Shown one piece after another: positions 30,229 through 40,691 of a DNA stretch of 51,638 nt. The notes below the pieces were generated by a model. That model saw nothing but the letters and a program-made list of their open reading frames with translations, made no database searches and was not told the DNA's origin. This stretch comes from Ignavibacteriales bacterium (lineage in GTDB: Bacteria > Bacteroidota > Ignavibacteria > T3Sed10-11): the NCBI GenBank assembly GCA_003567775.1, contig PWYR01000073.1, positions 1 to 51,638 of the forward strand, written 5' to 3'. Position numbers and translations under genes: made by a program. How positions within the stretch are numbered: the first letter of the stretch is position 1; every line of letters starts with the position of its first letter.

Positions 30229-32019
30229 TTATGACCGTATTTTTAAATGTAATTCTTTTAATTGTTCATCGGATACTTCCGACGGTGAACCATCCATAAG
30301 CGACAAACCGCTGCTTGTTTTCGGAAACGCTATCACATCGCGGATCGATTTCATACCTGCAAACAACATCACCATACGATCAAATCCGAAAGCAATACCA
30401 CCGTGCGGCGGCGCACCGTATTTAAATGCATTCAATAAAAATCCGAATTTTTCATCAGCTTCCTTCCGTCCGATGCCGAGTTTTTCGAATACCAACGATT
30501 GCAGTTCGGGAGTATGTATTCTTATGCTTCCTCCAGCAATCTCATTCCCGTTCATAACGAGATCGTAGGCGCGCGCTTTCACCCCTTCAACACTATCCTT
30601 TAACTTTTCAATATCTTCTTCACGGGGTGAAGTGAACGGATGGTGCATTGCATAATAACGTTTATCTTCTTCATTCCACTCAAACAACGGAAATTCCGTT
30701 ACCCACAACAAATCGATTTTATTACTTTGCATTCGATCCAGCCGTTTACCGAACTCAAGCCGTAAATCACCCAATACTTCGTAGCACTTCTTCCATGTAT
30801 CCGCGACTATTAAAATTAAATCGCCTGCAACGGCGCCGACTGCTTCCGTTATGGCGCTTAAATCATCCTGCGAGAGAAATTTCTGAACGGGAGTTTCAAA
30901 TCCGTTCTCCGTTACCTTGACATAAACCAATCCCCTTGCGCCCAGCGATTTTGTCAGATCGACAAGATTATCGAGTTGATTGCGGGTGTATGATGCACAT
31001 CCGGGTGCAACAAAGCCGGCAACCGCACCGCCGTTGTTGACCGTGTCGCTAAATACTTTAAATGAAACATTCTTGACAATATCCGACAATGTAACTATCT
31101 CAAGTCCAAAACGCCGATCCGGTTTATCGCTTCCATAACGCTCCATCGCTTCCTTGAAAGTTAATTGATCGAAGGGAGCAGCAACTTCAACATCAAGCAC
31201 CTCTTTTAACAATCGCACCATTAATCCTTCGGACATTGCGAAAATATTTTCTTCCTCAACAAAAGACATCTCGACGTCGATCTGTGTAAATTCCGGCTGC
31301 CTGTCTGCCCGCAAATCCTCGTCACGGAAGCATTTTACGATCTGAAAGTAACGATCGAATCCGGAAACCATTAATATCTGTTTATACGTTTGCGGCGATT
31401 GTGGAAGCGCATAAAATTTTCCTTTATTGATCCGACTCGGAACAAGAAAATCCCGCGCACCTTCGGGAGTACTCTTCATCAAAACCGGCGTTTCTATTTC
31501 GATGAAATTATGTTCATTAAAGTATCTGCGCGCCGCTTGCGCCATTTTATGACGCATGAGTAAATTGTTTCTCATTACCGGTCGACGAAGATCGATATAA
31601 CGATACCTCAACCGGTGATCCTCGTTTACATCCACCCGATCTTGAATATGAAACGGCGGGGTTTCCGCTTTGTTCAATATTTCAAGTTCCTGAACAATAA
31701 CATCGACTTCCCCCGTCGGAATATTGGGATTATATGTACCTTCCGGACGATGCTCGACTACACCTTTAACGGCAATTACATATTCTGCCCGTAGTGTCTG
31801 AGCGCGCCGGTAGATTTCTTCGTGATGCTGCGGCGCAAATACAATCTGTGAGATACCATACCGGTCGCGGAGATCGATAAATATAACACCGCCCAGATCG
31901 CGTCGCGTATCGACCCAGCCGTTGAGAACAACGGTTTCCCCGATGTGCTCTTTGCGTAATTCTCCGCAGGTATGTGTACGCTTAAGAAATGCGTTTCTCG
32001 TTTTTTTCACTATTTCCAC
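30229..32019 (-). CDS. aspS: Aspartyl-tRNA synthetase
   Basis: 596 aa; CGELRKEHIGETVVLNGWVDTRRDLGGVIFIDLRDRYGISQIVF...RYRYIDLRRPVMRNNL...HGGIAFGFDRMVML. Confidence 0.97.
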   Translation of the reverse strand: MEIVKKTRNAFLKRTHTCGELRKEHIGETVVLNGWVDTRRDLGGVIFIDLRDRYGISQIVFAPQHHEEIYRRAQTLRAEYVIAVKGVVEHRPEGTYNPNIPTGEVDVIVQELEILNKAETPPFHIQDRVDVNEDHRLRYRYIDLRRPVMRNNLLMRHKMAQAARRYFNEHNFIEIETPVLMKSTPEGARDFLVPSRINKGKFYALPQSPQTYKQILMVSGFDRYFQIVKCFRDEDLRADRQPEFTQIDVEMSFVEEENIFAMSEGLMVRLLKEVLDVEVAAPFDQLTFKEAMERYGSDKPDRRFGLEIVTLSDIVKNVSFKVFSDTVNNGGAVAGFVAPGCASYTRNQLDNLVDLTKSLGARGLVYVKVTENGFETPVQKFLSQDDLSAITEAVGAVAGDLILIVADTWKKCYEVLGDLRLEFGKRLDRMQSNKIDLLWVTEFPLFEWNEEDKRYYAMHHPFTSPREEDIEKLKDSVEGVKARAYDLVMNGNEIAGGSIRIHTPELQSLVFEKLGIGRKEADEKFGFLLNAFKYGAPPHGGIAFGFDRMVMLFAGMKSIRDVIAFPKTSSGLSLMDGSPSEVSDEQLKELHLKIRS

Positions 32020-32133
32020 TGACTTAAATTACTTCCGGTTACTTATATCGGTAATGTGGTAATGTAAAAACACCGTAAATTTTTAATATACAAAAAGTTA
32101 GGCAAGGGAGCAATTAATTTAAGGGAATGGGTA

Positions 32134-32160
32134 AAAAGGGCACCGGAAGGATGCCCTTTT
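32134..32160 (-). terminator. Rho-independent terminator of trxA
   Basis: aaaagggca-ccggaagga-tgccctttt; minus strand continues TTTTT. Confidence 0.8.
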
Positions 32161-32166
32161 CAACCA

Positions 32167-32496
32167 TTATGCTGTTACAACGTGCTTTTCTACTTTCTCG
32201 ATGAGATGCCGCTTCGGTACGGCGCCGATTATCTGATCGACCACCTGTCCGTCTTTAAATACAAGTAATGTCGGAATACTTCTTACGCCGAATTTACCTG
32301 CCGATTGCGGGTTCGAATCGACGTCAAGCTTAGCCACTTTTATCTTGCCTTCATACTCTCTTGCGATCTCTTCCACAACCGGTGCAATCATTTTACACGG
32401 ACCGCACCATTCCGCCCAAAAATCGACCAGAACAGGTGTTTCGGATTTTATCACCTCATTTTCAAAGCTTGAATCTGTTACTTCAATTGGTTTCAT
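32167..32496 (-). CDS. trxA: Thioredoxin
   Basis: [42 protein letters not shown]...[10 protein letters not shown]. Confidence 0.97.
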   Translation of the reverse strand: MKPIEVTDSSFENEVIKSETPVLVDFWAEWCGPCKMIAPVVEEIAREYEGKIKVAKLDVDSNPQSAGKFGVRSIPTLLVFKDGQVVDQIIGAVPKRHLIEKVEKHVVTA

Positions 32497-32527
32497 GCAT
32501 TCCTCCTTCTTCTAATTTGTAATTTTG

Positions 32528-35500
32528 CTAATTAACGTGTACTGAATTTTCTCCAAGTAATTGATTTACTTCCTGAATAAACGTGTCGTTGGGATTAACC
32601 AGGTAGCGGCGGCTGTACCATTTCTTGGGAGTAGAAACTTCCACCCCTTCAACGATAAATGTACAGGAGCAGTTCCCTTCGTTTTGCTCAATAATGAGTC
32701 TTAATTTTTTTATAGTCTCCTCCTTTATCTTGTTTACATCAATCGATATGATGACATGTTTTGCATAATGGGTATGCGCTTCACTCAATGGATAGATTAC
32801 AGACGGTAATATTTTCAGCGTATCATCGGTTGGCTGTGCTTTTCCTTCTACAATAACTAATGAATCGGGATAGAGAATGTCCTTATGATTTTTATACGGA
32901 TCGGAGAACACTATTAACTCACCTTTGCCCGTAAAATCTTCCATAGTTACAAATGCCATAGTGTTACCTTTTCGATCTATTTTAGTCCGGACGGCGGTAA
33001 CGATACCGCACACACGCACATTCGACTCGAATTTAACAAGCTCGGTTTCGCCGAATTTCGCCGTGGAAAACGCCTCTGCTTCTTTTTCATATTTTTTTAA
33101 CGGGTGACCGGATACGTAAAAACCGAGCAGGGATTTTTCCCGGGACAATTTTTCCGCCTCATTCCACGGTTCTACGTCCGGCAACGCGGGATACTGCGTC
33201 CCTGCATTCCCCTCATTACCGCCAAGTTCAAACAGGTTCTCCTGTCCCGCAAGTTCATATTTCTTCTGAGATTGACCATACGTCATTGCGCGATCAACTA
33301 CAGCCAGAAGTTGTGCTCTGTTCATTTCGATGGTATCGAATGCACCCGCCTGAATCAGACTTTCTATGGTTTTCTTATTTACCGTACGTAGATCAACACG
33401 CGCACAGAATTCAAAAATATTTTTAAACAAGCCGCCTTCGTTTCTTATCCTGACAATCTCCTGCACAGCGCCGGTCCCGACATTTTTTATTGCCGCAAGA
33501 CCGAATCTCACCCCATCATCGGATACGACAAAATTCCAGTCGCTTTCGTTCACATCGGGAGGTAATACATTCAGCCCGAGCTTCCGGCACTCATCAATAA
33601 ACAACACAATCTTATCGGTGTTATTGATCTCGCTTGTCATTGTTGCAGCCATAAACTCCGCCGGGTAATGCGCCTTGAGATATGCAGTCTGATAGGCAAG
33701 CACCGAATACGCGACACTGTGTGATTTATTAAATCCATAAGAAGCAAACTTATCGATGAGATCGAAAATTTCTATAGCGGTGCGTTTTGGCGTGCCTTTT
33801 TCAGCCGCCCCCGCAACAAACGCTTTCTTCTGTTCCGCCATCAATGCTTTATCCTTTTTGCCCATCGCACGACGCATTATATCCGCAGCCGCCAGCGTAA
33901 ATCCCGCAATTTGACTTGCGATCTTCATCACCTGCTCTTGATACACAATTATACCGTATGTTTCCTTTAAAATCGGTTCGAGGTCGGGATGTATATATTG
34001 AATCTCTTTCCTGCCGAATTTCCGGTTAATAAAATCGTCTATCATACTCATCGGACCGGGACGGTACAGAGCATTCATCGCGACGAGATCGTTGATGGAT
34101 TCAGGTTTGAGCTTTTTGAGATATTCCTGCATTCCGCGTGATTCGAATTGAAAAACGGCGACGGTCAAGCCCTTCGAAAATAATTCCAAGGTTTTTGCAT
34201 CGTCCTTGGGGATATCGTCCGGGTCGATTTGTTTCCCATATCTTTCCTTGATCATATCAATGGTGTCTTCGATCACGGTAAGAGTACGCAAACCGAGAAA
34301 ATCCATTTTCAACATGCCGGCATCTTCGAGATCCTTCATATTGTATTGAGTCATCAGCTCGGTTTGAGGAGTCTTATATAACGGGACATAATCGCTAACC
34401 GGACCCGGGGCAATGACAACTCCGGCCGCGTGGGTGCTTACGTTCCTGTTCATTCCCTCGATCACGGTTGAAATTTTGATGAGATCTCTAATCTTAGGAT
34501 CGTTGCTCGTTTTAAGCCATTTTAGTTCGGGGATTGTGTTTATAGCTTCTTTGATCGGCGTTACCCGTCCCTGAAAAACAGGAATTTGTTTTGTAATGGA
34601 CTCGACGGTGCTTAGAGGGATGCCGAGTACTCTGCCGACATCTTTGATCACAGCGCGCGAAGATAACGTACCGAACGTTATGATCTGCGATACGGATTCC
34701 TGTCCGAACTTATCACGCACATATTGAATAACTTTCTCACGCTTACGATCGGAAAAGTCGACGTCAATATCCGGCATGCTGACGCGATCCGGATTGAGAA
34801 ATCGCTCGAACAGCAAGCCATACTCAAGAGGATCGACATTAGTGATGCCGAGCGCATACGCAACAATGCTGCCGGCAGCGCTCCCCCGCCCGGGACCCAC
34901 GAGCACGTCCATTTCTCTGGCAGCTCGAATGAAATCATATACGATGAGAAAATAACCGGAATATCCCATCTTCTTGACAATATCGAGTTCTCTACGCACC
35001 CGCTGCTCTATTTCAGGGGTGATTTCCGCATATCGTTTTCGAAGACCTTCCAGCGTGAGCTTCTCAAAATAATCGTCAAGTGTATTGACGCCTGCATCAT
35101 TCGGGATAGGAAACATCGGCATGTGATTGGTTTTGAGATCAAGCTCCACGTTGCATTTTTCCGCTACTTCAAGAGTGGATTCTATTGCTTCGGGCCACTC
35201 TTTGAACACCTCGTGCATCTCTTCGGCGCTTTTAAAATAGATCTGGTCCGTACCGTACCGCAGCATATCTATATCCTGAGCATTCGTGCTGTTTGCATCG
35301 GGAATCTTCAGCAATACATTGTGTGGAATGGCGTGGTCTTTTTCAATATAGTGAATATCGTTCGTGCCGATAAGCTTTAAACCAAGCTCCGATGCTATGC
35401 GGGGCATACCTTCGAGTACATATTTTTCGGGCGCATACTCATGATTTTGTATTTCGAGATAAAAATCGTCGCCGAAAATCTCTTTGTATATAATTGCAGC

Positions 35501-35995
35501 TTGCTTTGCCGCGTCATAGTTGCCATCGACAAGATGTGCGGCAACCACCCCGCCGGCGCATGCCGAAAGACAGAGAATACCTTCGGAATACTCCTTCAGC
35601 AGCTCCACGTCAATGCGGGGTTTATAGTAGAAACCTTCAATGTGTCCGAGGGTACAGAGTTTAATTAGATTTTTATAACCGGTATTATTTTTTGCAAGGA
35701 GAACAATATGATGGTACACATTTCGCTTTCCGCTTCTACCGTTGCCGTTTTGCTCCGACTTGTCAAACCGGCTTCCTCTTGTCACGATATAAAATTCACA
35801 GCCAAGTATCGGTTTAATCCCGGCTTTCACTGCTTTTTTATAGAATTCGATTATACCAAACATAACGCCGTGATCGGTTAATGCGAGCGCTTTCATATCG
35901 TGACGCTTTGCAGCGTTGATCAGATCATCGGTCGTGGCTGCACCGTCGAGCAAACTGTAGTGTGAATGGTTATGTAAGTGGACAAATTCAGCCAT
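32528..35995 (-). CDS. dnaE: DNA polymerase III alpha subunit
   Basis: 1155 aa; PHP domain (LHNHSHYSLLDGA), GPGRGSAAGSIVAYALGIT, PDIDVDFSDRKREKVIQYV, HAAGVVI, C-terminal OB fold. Confidence 0.98.
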   Translation of the reverse strand: MAEFVHLHNHSHYSLLDGAATTDDLINAAKRHDMKALALTDHGVMFGIIEFYKKAVKAGIKPILGCEFYIVTRGSRFDKSEQNGNGRSGKRNVYHHIVLLAKNNTGYKNLIKLCTLGHIEGFYYKPRIDVELLKEYSEGILCLSACAGGVVAAHLVDGNYDAAKQAAIIYKEIFGDDFYLEIQNHEYAPEKYVLEGMPRIASELGLKLIGTNDIHYIEKDHAIPHNVLLKIPDANSTNAQDIDMLRYGTDQIYFKSAEEMHEVFKEWPEAIESTLEVAEKCNVELDLKTNHMPMFPIPNDAGVNTLDDYFEKLTLEGLRKRYAEITPEIEQRVRRELDIVKKMGYSGYFLIVYDFIRAAREMDVLVGPGRGSAAGSIVAYALGITNVDPLEYGLLFERFLNPDRVSMPDIDVDFSDRKREKVIQYVRDKFGQESVSQIITFGTLSSRAVIKDVGRVLGIPLSTVESITKQIPVFQGRVTPIKEAINTIPELKWLKTSNDPKIRDLIKISTVIEGMNRNVSTHAAGVVIAPGPVSDYVPLYKTPQTELMTQYNMKDLEDAGMLKMDFLGLRTLTVIEDTIDMIKERYGKQIDPDDIPKDDAKTLELFSKGLTVAVFQFESRGMQEYLKKLKPESINDLVAMNALYRPGPMSMIDDFINRKFGRKEIQYIHPDLEPILKETYGIIVYQEQVMKIASQIAGFTLAAADIMRRAMGKKDKALMAEQKKAFVAGAAEKGTPKRTAIEIFDLIDKFASYGFNKSHSVAYSVLAYQTAYLKAHYPAEFMAATMTSEINNTDKIVLFIDECRKLGLNVLPPDVNESDWNFVVSDDGVRFGLAAIKNVGTGAVQEIVRIRNEGGLFKNIFEFCARVDLRTVNKKTIESLIQAGAFDTIEMNRAQLLAVVDRAMTYGQSQKKYELAGQENLFELGGNEGNAGTQYPALPDVEPWNEAEKLSREKSLLGFYVSGHPLKKYEKEAEAFSTAKFGETELVKFESNVRVCGIVTAVRTKIDRKGNTMAFVTMEDFTGKGELIVFSDPYKNHKDILYPDSLVIVEGKAQPTDDTLKILPSVIYPLSEAHTHYAKHVIISIDVNKIKEETIKKLRLIIEQNEGNCSCTFIVEGVEVSTPKKWYSRRYLVNPNDTFIQEVNQLLGENSVHVN

Positions 35996-36122
35996 TTAAA
36001 AACACAAAATTATTTTTAGCAAATTTTTAGATATTATTTATTTCATTTATATGGTTACTAAGGTAATAAGGTTCATAATCTTTTACATTATAGTACCTGT
36101 TGAGATCCTCATATTCTTAATA

Positions 36123-37547
36123 TCACACAAAATTAAACACCATTATTTTCGGTTCCGTCATGGCCTCGATTGCGTAACGTATCCCTTCTCTGCCGAATCC
36201 GGAATCCTTCACGCCGCCATAGGGCATAGTATCGATCCGGTACGTCGGGAAGTCGTTAACAATCACTCCGCCTACATGTATCTGATCATAGGCATAGAAA
36301 ATATTCCGGAAATCGTTTGAGAATATTCCGGCTTGGAGTCCGTACTTGCTGTCGTTGACGCCGTCAATTGCTTCCTGAATATCGCGATAGCGGTGGATAG
36401 TTGCTACGGGACCAAACACTTCCTCGCTGTATACTCTCATTGACGGCAGCGTATTCGATATCAGCGTCGGTTCGATAATCGATTCTTTTCGATTACCGCC
36501 GAGCAGTGCAGTCGCTCCGCCCTGTTTTGCCTCCGCAATCCATGATTCAACACGATCTGCCGCGGGCTTATCAATCAGGGGACCGACGGTAGTTTCCTCA
36601 TCTAACGGATCACCCAGTTTTAATTCTTTAACGGCTTCTTTGAAACGGAGCAAATAGTCATCATATATGTCTTCGTGTATGAACATCCGCTGGACCTTAA
36701 TGCATATCTGTCCGCCGTATGCATACGCGCCGAATACTATTCTTTTAACGGCGTAATCAAGATTCGAGGTACGATCGACAATGACGCCGGCATTCCCGCC
36801 TAATTCCAGCAACACCTTCTTTTTACCGGCTTTATTTTTCAATTCCCAACCTACCTCCGGACTGCCGGTAAAGCTGAGCATATTAAACCTCTCATCCGTA
36901 ACGAGCTGCTCTGCAACTTCGATGCTGCACGGCAGCACATTAAATGCGCCTGCAGGCGCTCCGGCATCGAGAACAATTTGCGCCAGCCGCAAGCCGGTTA
37001 TCGGCGCTTGCGGAGGAGGTTTTAATACCATTGTATTGCCTGCGGCAAAAGCCGGAGCAAATTTATGTGCTATTAGATTTATCGGATAATTAAACGGGGA
37101 AAAGCCGCTAATGGGTCCGATTGGAAAACGCCTTGTCAACGACCACCGCCGCTCCGAATGTGAGGCGAGATCAAGCGGCATAGTTTCGCCGTATATTCGT
37201 TTTGCTTCCTCCGCAGCAGTTGTAAATGTAAAGATCGATCGATCGACTTCAACATACGCCTGCGAGATCGGTTTTCCCGATTCTTCAGCTATAGCCATCG
37301 CTATTTCTTTACGATCTTTCTTTATTCGATCTGCGATACCCAACAATATCCCGGCGCGTTTGTACGACGGCATTTTCTTTGTCTGTTCAAAAGCTTCGAC
37401 GGAACAGGCGATTGCATCTTCCATATCCTGTGATTGCGCCTGACAAATGTCCGCTATAACTTTCCCGGTGTACGGATTGCGGTTCGGCTCTTTCACGGAT
37501 GATGATCGCCATTCATTTCCGACGAGAAATTTTTGTTCCTGTGCCAT
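36123..37547 (-). CDS. NAD(P)-dependent aldehyde dehydrogenase
   Basis: SGFSPFNYPINLIAHKFAPAFAAGNTMVLKP, LLELGGNAGVIV, GGQICIKVQRMFI catalytic Cys, EEVFGPV. Confidence 0.95.
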   Translation of the reverse strand: MAQEQKFLVGNEWRSSSVKEPNRNPYTGKVIADICQAQSQDMEDAIACSVEAFEQTKKMPSYKRAGILLGIADRIKKDRKEIAMAIAEESGKPISQAYVEVDRSIFTFTTAAEEAKRIYGETMPLDLASHSERRWSLTRRFPIGPISGFSPFNYPINLIAHKFAPAFAAGNTMVLKPPPQAPITGLRLAQIVLDAGAPAGAFNVLPCSIEVAEQLVTDERFNMLSFTGSPEVGWELKNKAGKKKVLLELGGNAGVIVDRTSNLDYAVKRIVFGAYAYGGQICIKVQRMFIHEDIYDDYLLRFKEAVKELKLGDPLDEETTVGPLIDKPAADRVESWIAEAKQGGATALLGGNRKESIIEPTLISNTLPSMRVYSEEVFGPVATIHRYRDIQEAIDGVNDSKYGLQAGIFSNDFRNIFYAYDQIHVGGVIVNDFPTYRIDTMPYGGVKDSGFGREGIRYAIEAMTEPKIMVFNFV

Positions 37548-37559
37548 TACATAATTCCG

Positions 37560-39254
37560 TTAGTGGAGGAGTTTTTCCAATTTATTGATTATATCATCAA
37601 TAGCTACTACCGAACGCTTACCCGTCCGGCGAACCTTAACCTCAACATTACCATCCTTCAAATTCTTCTCACCGATTATTATTTGAACCGGCATACCGAG
37701 CAGATCGGCGTCCTTGAATTTAAAACCGGCAGTCACATCATTGCGGTCATCGAATACAACCTCATAGTTGTTATCGAGCAGGATCTGATAAATATTTTCC
37801 GATGCTTCGCGTACATTCTCATTCTTCATATTCAAACCGATTATATGGATGTGGAAAGGCGCTATCGATTCATCCCAGATAAGACCGTTCTCATCGTGAT
37901 TCTGTTCGATATGGCTTGCAATAATTCGTTCAACACCGATGCCGTAGCTTCCCATAATGATCGGCTTTTCCTCGCCTTTTTCATTAAGGAAATATGCTTT
38001 TAGATCCTCGGCATATTTTGTCCCGAGCTTAAAAATATGACCGACCTCTATCGCGTTTACGACACGAAGTGGTTGACCGCACTGAACGCACGGTTCATTT
38101 TCTTTTACTTCACGCAGGTCATAATAGCCGTCTAATTTCACATCACGAACAAAGTCGACATTACCAATGTGATAATCGTCTTTATTTGCACCGCTGATTA
38201 AGCCGTTCGCATCTTTCACTCTGTTATCGGCTATGGTCTTAAAATTCTTTAATCCGATAGGACCGAGCGAACCCGAATGTGCGCCTGTAAACTGCACAAT
38301 CTCATCGGGGCGCATCGGGCGGATGTTGGGTCCGAGTGCACTTGAGAGTTTCGTCTCATTTAACTGGTCATTTCCGACCATCAATACAAGTATCGGCGTT
38401 TTATTATCCTGCATGTAGACGAGCGATTTCGCCAATTTTTCGGCAGGTACATTTAAAAACTCAACAAGCTCGTCAATTGTACGTACATTAGGCGTATGAA
38501 TTTCTTCAAGCCGGAGGTCGCCCTCCGCCCGTGGCAGAGGAGGAACATTCGAAACCGCGACTTCAACATTTGCTGCATAACCGCAATCCGGACAGACAGC
38601 ACACGTATCTTCACCGGATTCCGATTCGACCATAAATTCCTGCGAACCGGAACCACCCATAGCGCCGCTCGACGCACCGACGATAAAGAATTTCAATCCG
38701 CAACGAGAGAATATCTTTTTGTATGCTTCGGCATGTTTATCATAGCTCTTATCCAATCCTTCCCATGAGAAATCCATGCTATAGGAATCTTTCATTAAGA
38801 ATTGTCTTCCGCGAAGCACACCCGACCGGGGGCGGGGTTCATTTCGAAATTTTGTCTGGATTTGATACCATATTTGCGGCAAATCACGGTATGACCTGAG
38901 GAAGTTCTTTGCGATCGAACAGATCACTTCTTCGTGCGTCGGCGCAAGAACCATCGGGCGGTTTTTTACATGAAACATAATATCGCCAAAATCATCTACA
39001 CGCCCGGTTTCCTGCCACAATTCGATTGGATTCAACGCCGGTAGAAAAACCTCCTGCCCGCCGATTGCATTCATCTCTTCTCGAATAATCTGCATAACCT
39101 TATGCATAATACGTTGACCGACAGGCAAATGCGAGTACACACCGGCAGCGAGAGGACGAATGAGTCCTGCACGCAGCATAAGTATATGACTTGGGATCGT
39201 AGCATCTACGGGAACTTCTTTTTGCGTGGGGAAAAATGATGTGCTGAATTTCAC
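37560..39254 (-). CDS. proS: Prolyl-tRNA synthetase (bacterial type with editing domain)
   Basis: 564 aa; FFPTQKEVPVDATIPSHILMLRAGLIRPLAAGVYSHLPVGQRIMHKV...GSYGIGVERIIASHIEQNHDENGLIWDESIAPF. Confidence 0.97.
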   Translation of the reverse strand: MKFSTSFFPTQKEVPVDATIPSHILMLRAGLIRPLAAGVYSHLPVGQRIMHKVMQIIREEMNAIGGQEVFLPALNPIELWQETGRVDDFGDIMFHVKNRPMVLAPTHEEVICSIAKNFLRSYRDLPQIWYQIQTKFRNEPRPRSGVLRGRQFLMKDSYSMDFSWEGLDKSYDKHAEAYKKIFSRCGLKFFIVGASSGAMGGSGSQEFMVESESGEDTCAVCPDCGYAANVEVAVSNVPPLPRAEGDLRLEEIHTPNVRTIDELVEFLNVPAEKLAKSLVYMQDNKTPILVLMVGNDQLNETKLSSALGPNIRPMRPDEIVQFTGAHSGSLGPIGLKNFKTIADNRVKDANGLISGANKDDYHIGNVDFVRDVKLDGYYDLREVKENEPCVQCGQPLRVVNAIEVGHIFKLGTKYAEDLKAYFLNEKGEEKPIIMGSYGIGVERIIASHIEQNHDENGLIWDESIAPFHIHIIGLNMKNENVREASENIYQILLDNNYEVVFDDRNDVTAGFKFKDADLLGMPVQIIIGEKNLKDGNVEVKVRRTGKRSVVAIDDIINKLEKLLH

Positions 39255-39392
39255 GTTCTATCTATTTCTCCTATTTGGTTAAACTCCACATTATTGTAAT
39301 ACTATTAAATGCAATACAATTTAGGGCAAGACTATTCTTACTATATGTTTTTAATTGTTTTGCCTAATATATTCTATTGCGGCTTTGCTGCA

Positions 39393-40601
39393 TTAGGTGC
39401 TATTTAGATTAATAAGCGTTGCGCTTATGACTTCATCTGAACGTTTGCGTATTTCTTCCAACATTTCATCGGACGGGCTGGCGTCAAGCTGAATGGTACA
39501 ACAAGCGGCGATCTTACCATCAAATATAACATTTTCCATTTCTTCGGCATTAATATCACCCTGCTTTAATACTGCCAATACATTCGCAAGTACACCCGGC
39601 TTATCATAATGCCGGACGATAAGCTGCCACTGAGCTTCGGTCGCCTTGCATCGGTTAACCCAATTCCGTACCCGCCCTTCCTGTACATACTCCCTAACGA
39701 TCGAGACTGCGTCATCGGCAACTGCGTTTTGAGCTTGTTCTGTCGAAGCACCGATATGATGTGTCACATAAATGTTTTTTACGTGTTGCAGCTTGCTTGA
39801 GAATTCACCCTCTTTTTGTTCCGGCTCGTCGTTAAAGACATCTATACCTGCTTTAATTTTTCCCGCTTCGGCTGCCTCAATCAAAGCGTCTTCATCAACA
39901 ACCTCGGCGCGCGCCGTGTTAATAAAAATCGTACCGGGTTTCATACGCCCGATAATATCTCTGGAAATGATGCCTTTCGTCTCCGGTTTCAATGCGAGAT
40001 GTACGGAAACAATATCACATAATTCCACCAGATCTCCAATAGATTTACAGAATTGAACACCTATTTTCTCGGCATACTGTGGAGTTAATGATCGCGACCA
40101 GGCATACACATCGATTCCACACGATTGTGCCCGTTTGATTAACTCCAGACCGATTTTCCCGGTACCCACAACACCAAGTTTTTTCCCGAATAAACCGTCG
40201 GCTTTTGAATACAACGCTTTATTCCACTTACCATTTCTGAAATCGATAACATTATCGGGTATCTTCCGGTCGATGGCAAGAATTAATCCCATTGCAAGCT
40301 CGGCTACGGCGATGGAATTCTTGCCGGGGCAATTGGCAATGTATATGCCTTTCGCGCTTGCGGCTTTGAGATCGATATTGTTAACTCCCGCACCGGCGCG
40401 AATGATTAAGCTTAACTCGCTGCTATTAGATATACATTTTTCATTTACAACAGTTGAACGAACTATAACAATGGTTGCATCGTTGATTGCCTCTACAAGA
40501 TCGTCTGCCCCCAATTTGGGATTATAATCGACATCAACATTCAGGGATTTCAGCTTATCAATATATTGTTCCGGGAATTTATCAGCCACCACTATTTTCA
40601 T
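39393..40601 (-). CDS. serA: D-3-phosphoglycerate dehydrogenase-like (short form with C-terminal ACT-like domain)
   Basis: RAGAGVNNIDLKAASAKGIYIANCPGKNSIAVAELAMGLIL...LGVVGTGKIGLELIKRA...YVTHHIGASTEQAQNAVA. Confidence 0.85.
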   Translation of the reverse strand: MKIVVADKFPEQYIDKLKSLNVDVDYNPKLGADDLVEAINDATIVIVRSTVVNEKCISNSSELSLIIRAGAGVNNIDLKAASAKGIYIANCPGKNSIAVAELAMGLILAIDRKIPDNVIDFRNGKWNKALYSKADGLFGKKLGVVGTGKIGLELIKRAQSCGIDVYAWSRSLTPQYAEKIGVQFCKSIGDLVELCDIVSVHLALKPETKGIISRDIIGRMKPGTIFINTARAEVVDEDALIEAAEAGKIKAGIDVFNDEPEQKEGEFSSKLQHVKNIYVTHHIGASTEQAQNAVADDAVSIVREYVQEGRVRNWVNRCKATEAQWQLIVRHYDKPGVLANVLAVLKQGDINAEEMENVIFDGKIAACCTIQLDASPSDEMLEEIRKRSDEVISATLINLNST

Positions 40602-40691
40602 GGCCGTTCTCCTTTCTTGTCGTTATACTTTTCGGGATGGTCGATGTAGAAGTTACATTATCCTGTAATATACGATAAAAAGAGAAAAATG

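Noticed and set aside
34724-35380. 218-aa plus-strand ORF
   Set aside because: Fully antisense to dnaE, no recognisable domain, shadow ORF from codon bias.
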